64,000 nucleotides of DNA from Pseudomonadota bacterium. GTDB lineage: Bacteria; Pseudomonadota; Gammaproteobacteria; Burkholderiales; Rhodocyclaceae. Within the stretch, counting starts at the first letter, position 1. The number at the start of each line of letters is the position of its first letter. The stretch lies in NCBI GenBank assembly GCA_018261905.1, contig JAGTRU010000002.1, positions 90,314 through 154,313 on the forward strand, in the 5' to 3' direction. The position numbers and the translations under genes were made by a program. This document shows positions 21,505 to 31,018 of this stretch, in pieces. Below the pieces are notes generated by a model. It saw nothing but the letters and a program-made list of their open reading frames with translations. It did not search any database and was not told the DNA's origin.

Positions 21505-22766
21505 GCTCCTTTAGCCTGAAGAACGGCGTCCTGCATGCCGAATCCGTCGCCCTGCCCGCCCTCGCCGATCAGTTCGGCACGCCGGCCTACGTCTATTCCC
21601 GCGCCGCCCTCGCAGGCGCGCTGCGCGAATTCCTCGACGTCCTGAACGGCCACCCGGCCGGCAGCGGCGCGCTGGTCTGCTATGCCGTCAAGGCCAACTC
21701 GAATCTGGCGATCCTCAACCTGTTCGCCCGCCTCGGCGCCGGTTTCGACATCGTCTCCGGCGGCGAGTTGCAACGCGTCCTGGCCGCCGGCGCCGATCCG
21801 CAAAAGGTTGTTTTCTCGGGCGTTGGCAAGACGGCTGCCGAAATGCAGTTGGCGCTGGAGGTCGGCATCTTCTGCTTCAACATCGAGTCCGCCCCCGAAC
21901 TGGAGCGCCTCAACGAAGTGGCCGGCCGCTGCGGCAAGAAGGCGCCGGTCAGCCTGCGCGTCAATCCGAATGTCGATCCGAAGACCCACCCGTATATCTC
22001 GACCGGTCTCAAGGAGGCCAAGTTCGGCGTCGCCTACGACGATGCACTGGCCCTCTATCGCCGTGCCGCTGCGCTGCCGAACATCGAAGTGGCCGGCATC
22101 GACTGCCATATCGGTTCGCAACTGCTCGACCCCGCGCCTTTCGTCGAGGCGCTCGACCGCGTTCTGGCCCTGATCGACCAGTTGAGCGCCGAAGGCATCG
22201 CCGTGCATCACCTCGACCTCGGTGGCGGCCTCGGCATCAAGTACAAGGACGACCAGGTCCAGCCGACCGTCGCTGCCTACCTGACGCCGCTGCTCGACAA
22301 GCTGGCCGGACGCGGCCTCAAGGTCGTGCTCGAACCTGGCCGTCGCCTGGTCGGCAATGCCGGCCTGCTGCTGACCCGCGTCGAATTCCTGAAGCCCGGT
22401 GAAGGCAAGAATTTCGCGATCATCGATGCCGCCATGAACGACCTGATGCGCCCGGCGCTTTACGAAGCCTGGCATGACATCCTGCCGGTCGTGCCGCACA
22501 CCGCCGGTGCGACGCGCGACTACGACATCGTCGGCCCGGTCTGCGAATCCGGCGACTTCCTTGGTCTGGCCCGGCCGCTCGCCATTGAAGCCGGCGACCT
22601 GCTCGCCGTGATGTCGGCCGGCGCCTACGGCATGGCCATGGCCTCGAACTACAACACCCGGCCACGTGCCGTCGAGCTGATGGTCGATGGCGACCAGGTG
22701 CACGTCATTCGCCAGCGCGAAACCATAGCCCAACTCTACGCCGGCGAGCAGGTCCTGCCGGCTTGA
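21501..22766 (+). CDS. lysA: Diaminopimelate decarboxylase
   Basis: LysA removes CO2 from meso-diaminopimelate to give lysine. The 421-residue PLP enzyme has the alanine-racemase-like barrel with the Schiff-base Lys in CYAVKANSN, the HIGSQL and GGGLG motifs, and the active-site Cys in VCESGDFLG from the partner subunit. It is coupled to lptM (ATGA overlap), and the damaged hslR gene starts inside its stop codon region. Confidence 0.97.
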   Translation: MSSFSLKNGVLHAESVALPALADQFGTPAYVYSRAALAGALREFLDVLNGHPAGSGALVCYAVKANSNLAILNLFARLGAGFDIVSGGELQRVLAAGADPQKVVFSGVGKTAAEMQLALEVGIFCFNIESAPELERLNEVAGRCGKKAPVSLRVNPNVDPKTHPYISTGLKEAKFGVAYDDALALYRRAAALPNIEVAGIDCHIGSQLLDPAPFVEALDRVLALIDQLSAEGIAVHHLDLGGGLGIKYKDDQVQPTVAAYLTPLLDKLAGRGLKVVLEPGRRLVGNAGLLLTRVEFLKPGEGKNFAIIDAAMNDLMRPALYEAWHDILPVVPHTAGATRDYDIVGPVCESGDFLGLARPLAIEAGDLLAVMSAGAYGMAMASNYNTRPRAVELMVDGDQVHVIRQRETIAQLYAGEQVLPA

Positions 22767-23132
22767 GTGGCATCCGCATCGACAAGTGGCTGTGGGCGGC
22801 GTTTCTTCAAGACGCGCAGCCTGGCCACCGATGCCGTCAGCGGCGGCAAGATCAGGCTCAACGGGACGCCGACCAAGCCGGCGCGTGAGGTGAAAATCGG
22901 CGACCGACTGGATGTCTTCAACGGCGACACCCGCTGGGAAGTCGTCGTCCTGGCGCTTTCGGAAAAACGCGGTCCGGCCAGCGAAGCGCGCCTGCTCTAC
23001 GCAGAAACCACCGAAAGCATCACCGCCCGCGAAGCTGAACAAGCCCGGCGCAAGTTCGAACACGAGCCAGCCGCCGAAATCCATGGCCGGCCAACCAAGC
23101 GCGACCGCCGGCAACTGAACCGGCTTTCCTGA
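22763..23132 (+). pseudogene. hslR: hslR (Hsp15-like S4 RNA-binding protein) with an apparent frameshift
   Basis: The Hsp15 family binds stalled 50S subunits through an S4 domain. A TTG at 22763 starts the expected SGIRIDKWLWAA, but the continuation FFKTRSLATDAVSGGKI is in the +1 frame. Compared with the usual WAARFFKTR, the DNA around 22790-22803 lacks two bases (a gcgcg would restore the frame). The downstream frame is intact to 23132, including KIRLNG and the basic tail. It may be a real inactivation, a programmed shift or a sequencing error in a GC-rich repeat. A start at 22767 would give a protein without the conserved first helix. Confidence 0.8.
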
Positions 23133-23135
23133 ACC

Positions 23136-24023
23136 CTAAAGTACCAGAAACAGCGCCAGCGGCAGGAAAACCAGCGCCGCCAGATTGCCGACCAGCACGA
23201 TCGACGCCACCCGTTGCGGCTCCTGCTTGTAGCGCTCGGCGAACAGGAAGTTGAGCACGGCCGGCGGCAAGGCGCCGAACACCAGCAGCATCGCCGCATC
23301 GCGCCCGTGCAGACCAAGCAGGGCGATCACCCCGTAGGCCACCGCCATACCGGCCAGCGGACGCAGCAGGGCGCTGCCCAGCGATAGTTTCCATTCACCG
23401 AAAGAGACATCGGTCATCCGCACGCCCAGCGAAAAGAGCAGCAGCGGCACCGAAACGTCGCCGAGCATCTTGATGGCGATCACCGCCGGTTGCCAGACAG
23501 GGACTTTCAGGATCGCCACGGTCAACCCGGCAATGGCCGCAAAAACCACCGGAATGCGCCACAGGGTCAGCAGGCGCGTCGTCGGATCGAGCAGGCGGGC
23601 ACCGAAGGAAAAATGCAGCGTATTCTCGACCATGAACAGGATCACCGCCGCCGGCAGCGCATTTTCGCCCCAGGCCAGCACGGCGAGCGGCAGGCCGATA
23701 TTGCCGGAATTATTGAACAGCATCGGCGGCACCAGCGTTTTCGGCTGGATGCCGAACAGTCGGGCAATTGGCCAGGCGAGCAGGCCGCAGGTGGCGAGCA
23801 CCAGGAAACCACCCAGCGCCAGCGGTGCGTAGGCCGCCAGGTCGAAGGACTTGCCAGCCATCGCGGCGAAAACCAGGGCCGGCACAAAAACATCCATGTT
23901 CAGCCGGTTGGCGACGGCCATTTCCGGCTTGTGCTTGCGGGCGTAGAAATAGCCGGCGGCGACGATGGCGAAAATCGGAAAAAGGATGGCCAGCAGGCGA
24001 AAACTCAGGCTTTGCTCGTCCAC
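23136..24023 (-). CDS. AEC-family transporter (auxin efflux carrier-like permease)
   Basis: This 295-residue integral membrane protein has about ten hydrophobic segments in two halves. The motif NNSGNIGLPLAVL in the first half and VFGALPPAVLNFLFAERY in the second half are typical of the AEC/bile-acid-arsenite-riboflavin superfamily. Bacterial members carry organic acids such as malonate or malate, but the substrate cannot be read here. It converges on the frameshifted hslR with 3 bp between them. Confidence 0.85.
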   Translation of the reverse strand: MDEQSLSFRLLAILFPIFAIVAAGYFYARKHKPEMAVANRLNMDVFVPALVFAAMAGKSFDLAAYAPLALGGFLVLATCGLLAWPIARLFGIQPKTLVPPMLFNNSGNIGLPLAVLAWGENALPAAVILFMVENTLHFSFGARLLDPTTRLLTLWRIPVVFAAIAGLTVAILKVPVWQPAVIAIKMLGDVSVPLLLFSLGVRMTDVSFGEWKLSLGSALLRPLAGMAVAYGVIALLGLHGRDAAMLLVFGALPPAVLNFLFAERYKQEPQRVASIVLVGNLAALVFLPLALFLVL

Positions 24024-24079
24024 GCGGGCACCTTGGAAAATAGCGAAATGTGCCCGATTGTCAGGGCAGGCGGCGCCGC

Positions 24080-24107
24080 CGGGCTATCAGGGATGACCCT
24101 GAGCCCG
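24080..24107 (-). terminator. Hairpin after hslU, possible terminator
   Basis: An inverted repeat (cgggc-tatcaggg / ccctga-gcccg) lies 11 nt past the hslU stop. There is no T run on the minus strand, so it may be a stabilising hairpin and not a true intrinsic terminator. Confidence 0.35.
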
Positions 24108-24117
24108 ACGGTGGCAG

Positions 24118-25446
24118 TTACAGCACGTAGCGCGACAGATCTTCGTCAGCCGCCAGTTCGCCGAGCCGCGAATTAACGGCGGCGGCGTCAATGAGGATTT
24201 TCTCCTGACCGGCCTTGCCCGCCTCGAAGGAAATTTCCTCGAGCAGTTTTTCCATGACCGTGTGCAGGCGGCGGGCACCGATATTCTCGGTCTTTTCGTT
24301 CACCTGGAAGGCGATCTCGGCCAGCCGGCGAATGCCGTCGGCGGCGAATTCCAGCACGACACCTTCGGTTTCGAGCAGCGCCTGATACTGGCGGGTCAGG
24401 CAGGCATCGGTCTGGGTCAGGATGCACTCGAAATCAGCGACCGACAGCGAATCCAGTTCAACCCGAATGGGGAAACGTCCCTGCAACTCGGGAATCAGGT
24501 CGGAGGGCTTGGACAGGTGAAAGGCGCCGGAAGCGATGAACAGGATGTGATCGGTCTTGATCATGCCGTACTTGGTCGACACCGTCGTCCCTTCGACCAG
24601 CGGCAGCAGGTCGCGCTGCACGCCCTGGCGCGAGACATCGGCGCCCTGCATCTCGGAACGACTGGCGATCTTGTCCAGCTCGTCGAGAAAAACAATGCCG
24701 TTCTGCTCGACGGCGGTCACCGCCTCCAGCTTCACTTCTTCATCATTGACCAGTTTGGCGGCCTCCTCTTCGGTCAATAGCTTCAACGCTTCCTTGATCG
24801 GCAGCTTGCGCGACCTTTTCTTGCCGCCGCCCATGTTCTGGAACATGCCCTGGATCTGCTGGGTCAGCTCCTCCATGCCGGGCGGCGCGAAAATTTCGGC
24901 CTGCACAGCGGGCGCGGCCAGCTCGATGTCGATTTCCTTGTCGTCCAGCTCGCCCTCGCGCAGCTTCTTGCGGAATTTCTGGCGGGTTGTGTTTTCATCG
25001 GGCGTCGCGCTGTTTTCGGCGAAAAAGCCGGGGCTGCGGGCTGGCGGCAACAACACGTCGAGAACGCGATCTTCGGCCGCATCCTCGGCGCGGGCACGCA
25101 TCTGCTTGATGGCGCGTTCGCGGTGACTCTTGATGGCGATTTCGACCAGGTCGCGGATGATGGTCTCGACATCGCGGCCGACATAGCCGACTTCGGTAAA
25201 CTTGGTCGCTTCGATCTTGATGAAGGGTGCGTTGGCCAGGCGGGCCAGGCGCCGGGCGATTTCGGTCTTGCCGACGCCGGTCGGGCCGATCATCAGGATG
25301 TTCTTCGGGGTGATTTCCTGGCGCAGCGGCTCGGCCACCTGCGACCGCCGCCAGCGGTTGCGCAGGGCGATAGCCACGGATTTCTTGGCATTGGTCTGGC
25401 CGACGATGTGCTTGTCCAGTTCGGAAACGATTTCTTGCGGCGTCAT
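24118..25446 (-). CDS. hslU: ATP-dependent protease ATPase subunit HslU (ClpY)
   Basis: HslU is the AAA+ unfoldase of the HslVU protease. The protein is 442 residues from the ATG at 25446, which follows GGAGGATC. Walker A is GPTGVGKTE, Walker B is [11 protein letters not shown], and the intermediate I-domain lies between about 110 and 230. The protein ends in LSRYVL, the C-terminal tail that inserts into HslV. An upstream start at 25464 is rejected because its ribosome site is weaker. Confidence 0.97.
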   Translation of the reverse strand: MTPQEIVSELDKHIVGQTNAKKSVAIALRNRWRRSQVAEPLRQEITPKNILMIGPTGVGKTEIARRLARLANAPFIKIEATKFTEVGYVGRDVETIIRDLVEIAIKSHRERAIKQMRARAEDAAEDRVLDVLLPPARSPGFFAENSATPDENTTRQKFRKKLREGELDDKEIDIELAAPAVQAEIFAPPGMEELTQQIQGMFQNMGGGKKRSRKLPIKEALKLLTEEEAAKLVNDEEVKLEAVTAVEQNGIVFLDELDKIASRSEMQGADVSRQGVQRDLLPLVEGTTVSTKYGMIKTDHILFIASGAFHLSKPSDLIPELQGRFPIRVELDSLSVADFECILTQTDACLTRQYQALLETEGVVLEFAADGIRRLAEIAFQVNEKTENIGARRLHTVMEKLLEEISFEAGKAGQEKILIDAAAVNSRLGELAADEDLSRYVL

Positions 25447-25460
25447 CGCTGATCCTCCAC

Positions 25461-25997
25461 TCATTCGAGCACCTCGATCGTGAAATTGCGATTGGTGTAA
25501 ATACAGATGTCGCCGGCGATTTCCAGCGACTTGGTGACGATGTCGCGCGGGCTCAGCTCGGTATTTTCCAACAGCGCCCGTGCCGCACTCTGGGCGTAGG
25601 AACCGCCCGAGCCGATGGCGACGATGCCCTGCTCCGGTTCCAGCACGTCGCCGTTGCCGGTGATGATCAGCGAGACTTCCTGGTCGGCCACCGAGAGCAT
25701 GGCTTCCAGGCGGCGCAGGGCGCGGTCGGAACGCCAGTCCTTGGCCAGTTCGACGGCCGAGCGCAGCAGGTTGCCCTGATGCTTTTCCAGCTTGGCCTCG
25801 AAGCGCTCGAACAGCGTAAAAGCATCCGCGGTACCGCCGGCAAAGCCGGCCAGGATACGGCCCTGGTAAAGTCGGCGGACCTTCTTGGCGGTTGCCTTGA
25901 TGACGATATTGCCCAGGGTCACCTGACCGTCGCCGCCCATGGCGACGGAGTTACCCCGTCGCACCGACAGGATGGTCGTGCCGTGATATTGCTCCAT
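25461..25997 (-). CDS. hslV: ATP-dependent protease peptidase subunit HslV (ClpQ)
   Basis: HslV is the proteasome-like peptidase. It is an N-terminal-nucleophile hydrolase; the catalytic Thr is exposed after removal of MEQYHG, giving TTILSVRR. The 178-residue protein shows [10 protein letters not shown] and [11 protein letters not shown], conserved in the family. It is directly upstream of hslU in one transcript. Confidence 0.97.
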   Translation of the reverse strand: MEQYHGTTILSVRRGNSVAMGGDGQVTLGNIVIKATAKKVRRLYQGRILAGFAGGTADAFTLFERFEAKLEKHQGNLLRSAVELAKDWRSDRALRRLEAMLSVADQEVSLIITGNGDVLEPEQGIVAIGSGGSYAQSAARALLENTELSPRDIVTKSLEIAGDICIYTNRNFTIEVLE

Positions 25998-26008
25998 GTT
26001 TTCCTACC

Positions 26009-27298
26009 TCAAGACTTGGGAACGATGATGCGCGCCTGCTTGTTCAAGCCGACCACCGCCATCAGTTCGGCCACCAGATGATTCGGACTGCGGACGACGA
26101 TATCGCGTCCGGCCGTCTTGTAGGGGGCCAGCCGGTTGACCAGTTGGCCGGCCGAAAAGAAATCCATCCGGCGCACACCGGAAAAATCGAGAACCGGCAT
26201 CTCATTTTGCTCGATCACCGGGATCAGATCCTCGAATCGACAACTCTTCAAATCGCCACTCAGGTAATAGGCGTCGTCGCGCGTCCGCACCGGCGCCACG
26301 ACACTTTTGCTGACCGCCACCGGGCGATCATCCCAGGATGGCGGCGAGAGTTCGAAAGTCACTGCATAATCGACTGCGCGCTCCTCAAACGCTTCCTGCG
26401 TACCATGGCGCTGCAAGAGTTCGAGCAGCAACAACCAGGAGGGCGCATGTCTGGCATCACCGGCGACCAGGCGGTCGTTCAGACGGCGCAGAAAGCCCTC
26501 CGGCTCGTCCAGGGTCAGCGAAATACCAGACCGCCGAGCACGGGCCAGCAAATCGGCAAATCGTCCGGCGATATCATCATCGCAACCAATCAACTTGCCA
26601 CAGCTAATGACCGCCGGCTGTTTCTGACTGATTACGTTTTCCAGTTCCGCCAGGGGGGCAACGCACTCGGCGGTCAACACCCCCTGCAAACTAAATACCT
26701 GTGGCCCGGAAACCTCCCGCGACTTCGTCGGCGCTTCTTGGCGCCAGGCCGGCGGTGAGGTTTCGCAGACTTCGGCGAAGTCGAAACCGAGTTTTTCAAA
26801 GGCAGCGCGATCGCCGATGATTTGTAATAGGTCGAACAGCAAATGCCAGAAGCGCCGGCCTTCCATCCCCGGGTAAGCGCGAATCAGCGCCTCAAGCAGA
26901 CCGCGAGCCGCGGCATCCTGCCCATTGGCAAACAATACGACCGCCTGTTCGAGATCAGCCTGGAGCGGATCGACATCGTGGTCCACGTCGATCGCCATAA
27001 CGCTGGAATCGGTAAAATCCCGATCGAACTCGGCCATTGTGAAATCAAGATCATCGACCACGGCCAGCGGTTTCTGCGGCTTTACTTCGGTACTGGGCGA
27101 AGGGGTCTTGGCGAGCGGCTTGGCGGGAGGCAAATTGCCGGTTGAAAATTCAAGATCCGCCAGCGGCGGAGCGGGAGTCCTCGGCGACTCGTCCTTGGCC
27201 AGGACGCTGACGGCCGGCACGGGCGCCGGAGCCTTGGGGCGGGCGGCGGGCCGCTCCGGCATTTTCTGGGACTGTTTCTTGAAAAAGGAAAAAACCAT
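26009..27298 (-). CDS. STAS-domain protein of unknown function
   Basis: This 429-residue cytoplasmic protein starts with a Lys-rich segment (MVFSFFKKQSQK), then a Pro/Ala-rich linker to about residue 100. Two helical repeat-like units follow (each about GRRFWHLLFDLLQIIGDRAAFEKLGFDFAEVCETSPPAWR-like, ending FELSPPSW), then a C-terminal STAS-like domain with MPVLDFSGVRRMDFFSAGQLVNRL. STAS domains act as protein-protein switches. I picked the ATG at 27298 because GGAG is spaced seven bases away; the GTG at 27304 is less likely. It sits just upstream of hslVU with no obvious link. Confidence 0.7.
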   Translation of the reverse strand: MVFSFFKKQSQKMPERPAARPKAPAPVPAVSVLAKDESPRTPAPPLADLEFSTGNLPPAKPLAKTPSPSTEVKPQKPLAVVDDLDFTMAEFDRDFTDSSVMAIDVDHDVDPLQADLEQAVVLFANGQDAAARGLLEALIRAYPGMEGRRFWHLLFDLLQIIGDRAAFEKLGFDFAEVCETSPPAWRQEAPTKSREVSGPQVFSLQGVLTAECVAPLAELENVISQKQPAVISCGKLIGCDDDIAGRFADLLARARRSGISLTLDEPEGFLRRLNDRLVAGDARHAPSWLLLLELLQRHGTQEAFEERAVDYAVTFELSPPSWDDRPVAVSKSVVAPVRTRDDAYYLSGDLKSCRFEDLIPVIEQNEMPVLDFSGVRRMDFFSAGQLVNRLAPYKTAGRDIVVRSPNHLVAELMAVVGLNKQARIIVPKS

Positions 27299-27343
27299 AA
27301 CCACTCCGCGAACAGAGGTTGTGTTTTAGCATGCCACCGATCG

Positions 27344-28108
27344 TCATGCAATGACTAGCCCGAGCGAAATCAACAAAAGTGCCAGCAACGGACCGAATGG
27401 CTGATCCAAGAGCAAGGCGGCGATGAAAGCCGCAAAATAGGAGAGAATGCCGATCAACAGTGCCATCCACAGTCCGCTACGCCAATTTCGTCCACGCCGG
27501 AAAGCGAGCCAGGGCGGGATGAAGACCAGAGCAAAAGCCCCCATGATCCCCATGTTCATCGTTGCCAGGGCCAGCAATAGGGCGGCCAGCAGATCGAAAC
27601 CACTCTGGATCGGCCAGGCCTTGAGACCCCGGACGCGGAAAAAATCCGGATAGACATGGGCCAGCAATAAATGCTGCGAGAGCAGACGCAAAATCAGCAG
27701 TCCGAGCCCGCCCGAGACGAAAACCGACCACAGTTGCTCGCTTCCGGCAAAGTATAGCTGGCCATCGAACATAGCATGCCCCAGGCGTTCGGCCAGCGGC
27801 TGATTGGCGGCCAGCAGCACGGCGACCGACCACCCCCCGAGCAGGAGCAGGGCATAACTGGCTCCGCCGCTCAGGCGCCGGGCAAACAAACGCTTGCCGG
27901 CACCGGCCAAACCCGCTGCCGCCAGGCCGCCAATCATCGGCGCCAACCCGGCGACCAAGGCCAGCAAGGCCCCGGCCGCCGCAATATGTGAATAGGCAAG
28001 CGCCGCCAGCCACTCGTCACGCAGACGAAGATAGCAACCGAGTAGCGGCAGCAGGATGGCCAGCCCAAGACCGGTCAAAAAAGGAACCAGAAACAACTCA
28101 TTGCCCAT
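27344..28108 (-). CDS. Metal ABC transporter permease (ZnuB/MntB family)
   Basis: This 254-residue membrane permease of the ABC-3 family has about eight hydrophobic segments. It shows LLGCYLRLRDEWLAALAYSHIAAAGALLA and LLALATMNMGIMGAFALVFIPPWLAF-like stretches seen in zinc/manganese permeases. Its ATG overlaps the end of the ATPase gene by 11 bases. It is the last gene of a cluster that runs, in transcription order, small Cys-rich protein, outer-membrane barrel, binding protein, ATPase, permease. The substrate is probably Zn(II) or Mn(II), from the family and the binding-protein ligands. Confidence 0.82.
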   Translation of the reverse strand: MGNELFLVPFLTGLGLAILLPLLGCYLRLRDEWLAALAYSHIAAAGALLALVAGLAPMIGGLAAAGLAGAGKRLFARRLSGGASYALLLLGGWSVAVLLAANQPLAERLGHAMFDGQLYFAGSEQLWSVFVSGGLGLLILRLLSQHLLLAHVYPDFFRVRGLKAWPIQSGFDLLAALLLALATMNMGIMGAFALVFIPPWLAFRRGRNWRSGLWMALLIGILSYFAAFIAALLLDQPFGPLLALLLISLGLVIA

Positions 28109-28676
28109 TGCCGCCTCCAAGAACGACAACCCGGTCGCATACGGCCTCGACGAAAGCTGCATCGTGGCTGACCACGACAATGCCGGCCCCCGCCTCGGCC
28201 CGTTCGCGCAGGTGGGCTGTCAGGTGGCCGACACCGGCGGCGTCGAGATTATTGGTCGGTTCATCGAGCAGGATCAGATCGGCCGGCGCCTGCAAAATTG
28301 CCCATAGCGCCAGGTAATGGCGCTGACCGCCGGACAAGCGATCAAGACGCAGATCGAGGCGCTCGCTCAACCACGGCGGCAAGCCGCCGGCGCCAGCCGT
28401 GGTCAAGGCCAACAGTTCGCGCCCCGAGAGCGGCAAGCCAACGACCGGAGGAATATCCTGGGTCTGCAGGGCCAGGCGCAGGCCCCGCCGGAGTTCGATG
28501 CTGCCCGAAAAAATTTGCGCGCGGCCGGCAAAAGCCGCCAGCAAGGTGCTTTTGCCGACCCCGTTGGGACCGGTCAGGCCGACGATTTCGCCGGCCGCCA
28601 GCACCAGGTCGACCGCCTCGGTGGCGGCTGACTGCCAGCCGGCAATCAGGTTCTCGGCACGCAGCAGGCAATTCAC
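28098..28676 (-). CDS. Metal ABC transporter ATP-binding protein (ZnuC-like)
   Basis: This 192-residue ABC ATPase is rather short for the ZnuC group (about 220-250). Walker A is GPNGVGKST, the signature is LSGGQRH, Walker B is LILLDEP with NNLDAAG as the D-loop, and the switch His is in VVVSHDAAFV. It overlaps the 3' end of the binding-protein gene upstream in transcription order and the permease gene downstream, so the three are translationally coupled. Confidence 0.87.
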   Translation of the reverse strand: MNCLLRAENLIAGWQSAATEAVDLVLAAGEIVGLTGPNGVGKSTLLAAFAGRAQIFSGSIELRRGLRLALQTQDIPPVVGLPLSGRELLALTTAGAGGLPPWLSERLDLRLDRLSGGQRHYLALWAILQAPADLILLDEPTNNLDAAGVGHLTAHLRERAEAGAGIVVVSHDAAFVEAVCDRVVVLGGGNGQ

Positions 28677-29569
28677 CGCAAGGCTTTCAGCAAACGTTGC
28701 AGGGTGTCATCAAACAGGCCAAAAAGATCGCTGGCTTCCGCCGTACCGCCTACCGTAAAGGGCAACAATACGGCCGGAATACCTGCCTTTCCGGCCATCC
28801 ACTGACTCGGCCCATCCTGCTGGTAAGCGGTGCGCAGCACCATTTTCGCCGGCACCGTCTGCTGACGGGCGAGCAAGGCGCTAAGCTGGCCGCTGGTCGG
28901 TTCGATCCCAGGTTTCGGCTCGAGCGACCCGACCTCCCTGATACCCAGCCAGCTCGAAAGATAGATGAAGGACTGGTGATGGACCAGAACCGCAACTCCG
29001 CGCAAAGGCGCCCCTTCCTTTTCCCAGCGCACCATGGCGCTCCGCCATTTGCCGGCGAAGGTCTTGAACGCCGCCTGATAGCTTGCGGCGTTGGCGGCAT
29101 CCAGTTCACTAAGGCGTGCCGTCAGCGCTTCGCCGACTTTCAGGATATTGCGCGGATCGAGCTGGATATGCGGATTGCCTCCGGAATGTACGTCGCCATG
29201 GGCCCGATCGAGCACCGTTGGGACATCCAGGCGCTTGACCCAGGCCGCCGCCTCGAAATAGCCCGGCTGTCCCGGCTGGATCGCCGCATTGCCGGAATCG
29301 CGCAGCACCAACGGCAACCAGCCGACTTCCAAGTCGGCGCCGACGGCGATCACCAGTTGAGCCTGCCGCGCCTGCGCCAGCAGCGAGGGCTTGGCCTCGA
29401 TCCGGTGCGGGTCCTGGAAGGCCGTCGTCGCCGTGTAAACCCGCACCTTGTCGCCGCCGATTTCCTTGGCCAGAGCGCCCCACTCCGGCACCGTCGCGAA
29501 AATATTGAGATTGGCCCAAGCCGGCAATGCCGCCAGCGCGAGCAGAAGGATGGTGATCCGTTTTTTCAT
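28673..29569 (-). CDS. Periplasmic metal-binding protein (ZnuA/MntC family)
   Basis: This is a cluster A-I solute-binding protein for Zn(II) or Mn(II). The 298-residue protein has a Sec signal (MKKRITILLLALAALPAWA) and candidate metal ligands in QDPHRIEAKPS, GGNPHIQLDPRN and HHQSFIYL, plus a late acidic position. There is no long His-rich loop as in classical ZnuA. I prefer the ATG at 29569: the AGGAG site directly abuts the upstream ATG (29575), leaving no spacing, but is six bases from this one. Confidence 0.85.
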   Translation of the reverse strand: MKKRITILLLALAALPAWANLNIFATVPEWGALAKEIGGDKVRVYTATTAFQDPHRIEAKPSLLAQARQAQLVIAVGADLEVGWLPLVLRDSGNAAIQPGQPGYFEAAAWVKRLDVPTVLDRAHGDVHSGGNPHIQLDPRNILKVGEALTARLSELDAANAASYQAAFKTFAGKWRSAMVRWEKEGAPLRGVAVLVHHQSFIYLSSWLGIREVGSLEPKPGIEPTSGQLSALLARQQTVPAKMVLRTAYQQDGPSQWMAGKAGIPAVLLPFTVGGTAEASDLFGLFDDTLQRLLKALR

Positions 29570-29578
29570 CGTCATCTC

Positions 29579-30928
29579 CTAGAACTTGTGGGCGCCATGG
29601 GCACCCAGACTCATGATGTACTGCAGGGTCCACTGGTTATCGGTGATACCCCGCAACGATTTGTCCTGGGCGTACTGCAGGCGCAGGCGGGAGAACTCGC
29701 TCCAGCTATAGTCGAGCATCGCCGTGGATTTCTTTGGCGTATAGGCGTCGACCACCAGATTGAGCGCATTACTGCCGAAGTCCCGGCTTCCGCTATCGAG
29801 TTGCTCGTAACGCAAACCGGCCCGCCACTCGGGAGCGAATTGGTAAACGCCCTGGGCATACCAGCCACGCTGTTGCGTGCGATAGTTACTAATTGCCCCG
29901 GCGCCGCAGAGACCGTCGGTACAATTCAGCTCGCCACTTTCCCGGCGTGAGAAATACTCGCTCTGGAACTTGAAGTTCTGGTATTTCGGATTACCGTTCG
30001 GCGCCCATTTCCAGACAAAATCGGCCAACCAGGTCGTCGAGTCGCCGGTGAAGGCCCCCTGCGCCGGCGCCCCGCCAAGATCAGTAAACTCGGCGCTGCG
30101 CTCGCTGGCCTTGGTCTTTAACCAGGAAAGACCGACCCGCCAGCTATGCGAAATTCCCAGGTCGTCTCCGACGTGCGCGTACAGCGCCGAACCGCCGGCC
30201 CCGTTGCGATTGCGCTCGGTTCCCGGGAAATTGGCGCCCCGCCCAAGTTCGGCGCCGAACTCGACAAACACCGGCGTCGGGGCCAGCCATTTGAGTTGCA
30301 CACCATCCTGGCTGTAACTGTCGCCGAACATTGCCTGGTACATCAACGGCGCATCGGCGAAATCGCGGGCATGCGGGTGCTGTTCGTTGAGGTAGCCGAT
30401 GCCGGAACGGAAACGCCCGGCCTTGAGCCCGACGCCATGGCCGATACTCAGCGACTGGAACCAGGCCTCCTCGATATTCGCCTGCCCGTCAGCCATCGCG
30501 ACGATGGCCTGGCCGCGCCAGTAGGGATCGATGTTGGCGGCCAGGACGAGCTCGGTCTCATCGGCCGAAAAACCGCGAGTGTTGGCGCCCTCGACCCCGG
30601 ACGGAAAGAAACCGCTGATACCGCGGTTCGGGAGGTCCTTCATCCGGCGGACCTTGCCCTGGAGGATCAACGATACCTCGGGATTAAGGGCGCTGGCCGA
30701 GGATTGGGCGGACGCTGCCATGGTTTCGACGACGGGCGCCGGTTCGGCACGGGCGGACTTGCTCTCCGCTTCGGCCAGTCTGTTTTCGAGTGCGGCAATG
30801 CGCTGTTCGTAGCTTTGCTTCATTTCGGCAATCTGGGCGCGGATGGCGACCAGATCGGCATCGCTGCCAGCCGCCTGGGCGCCGCACGAAGCGGCTAGCA
30901 AGGCAGCCATGGCAAAGGATTTCGGCAT
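29579..30928 (-). CDS. Outer-membrane beta-barrel (porin-like) linked to metal importer
   Basis: This 449-residue protein has a signal peptide (cut near CGAQA-A), a short coiled coil (about 30-60, DADLVAIRAQIAEMKQ onward) as in trimeric porins, and then alternating amphipathic beta strands ending in a C-terminal aromatic residue (HKF). An AGGAGAATCCC ribosome site supports the ATG at 30928. The stop codon supplies part of the ribosome site of the next gene. Its place directly before a Zn/Mn binding protein suggests an outer-membrane route for the metal. No TonB plug domain is visible, so it should work by diffusion. Confidence 0.75.
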   Translation of the reverse strand: MPKSFAMAALLAASCGAQAAGSDADLVAIRAQIAEMKQSYEQRIAALENRLAEAESKSARAEPAPVVETMAASAQSSASALNPEVSLILQGKVRRMKDLPNRGISGFFPSGVEGANTRGFSADETELVLAANIDPYWRGQAIVAMADGQANIEEAWFQSLSIGHGVGLKAGRFRSGIGYLNEQHPHARDFADAPLMYQAMFGDSYSQDGVQLKWLAPTPVFVEFGAELGRGANFPGTERNRNGAGGSALYAHVGDDLGISHSWRVGLSWLKTKASERSAEFTDLGGAPAQGAFTGDSTTWLADFVWKWAPNGNPKYQNFKFQSEYFSRRESGELNCTDGLCGAGAISNYRTQQRGWYAQGVYQFAPEWRAGLRYEQLDSGSRDFGSNALNLVVDAYTPKKSTAMLDYSWSEFSRLRLQYAQDKSLRGITDNQWTLQYIMSLGAHGAHKF

Positions 30929-31018
30929 GGGATTCTCCTGAAAATGCACGGGTTCGACCGCCGGCGGTTGTCGATAAGACAAGCCGCATCAGGCGGTCAA
31001 CGCTTTAAAGGGCAATTT

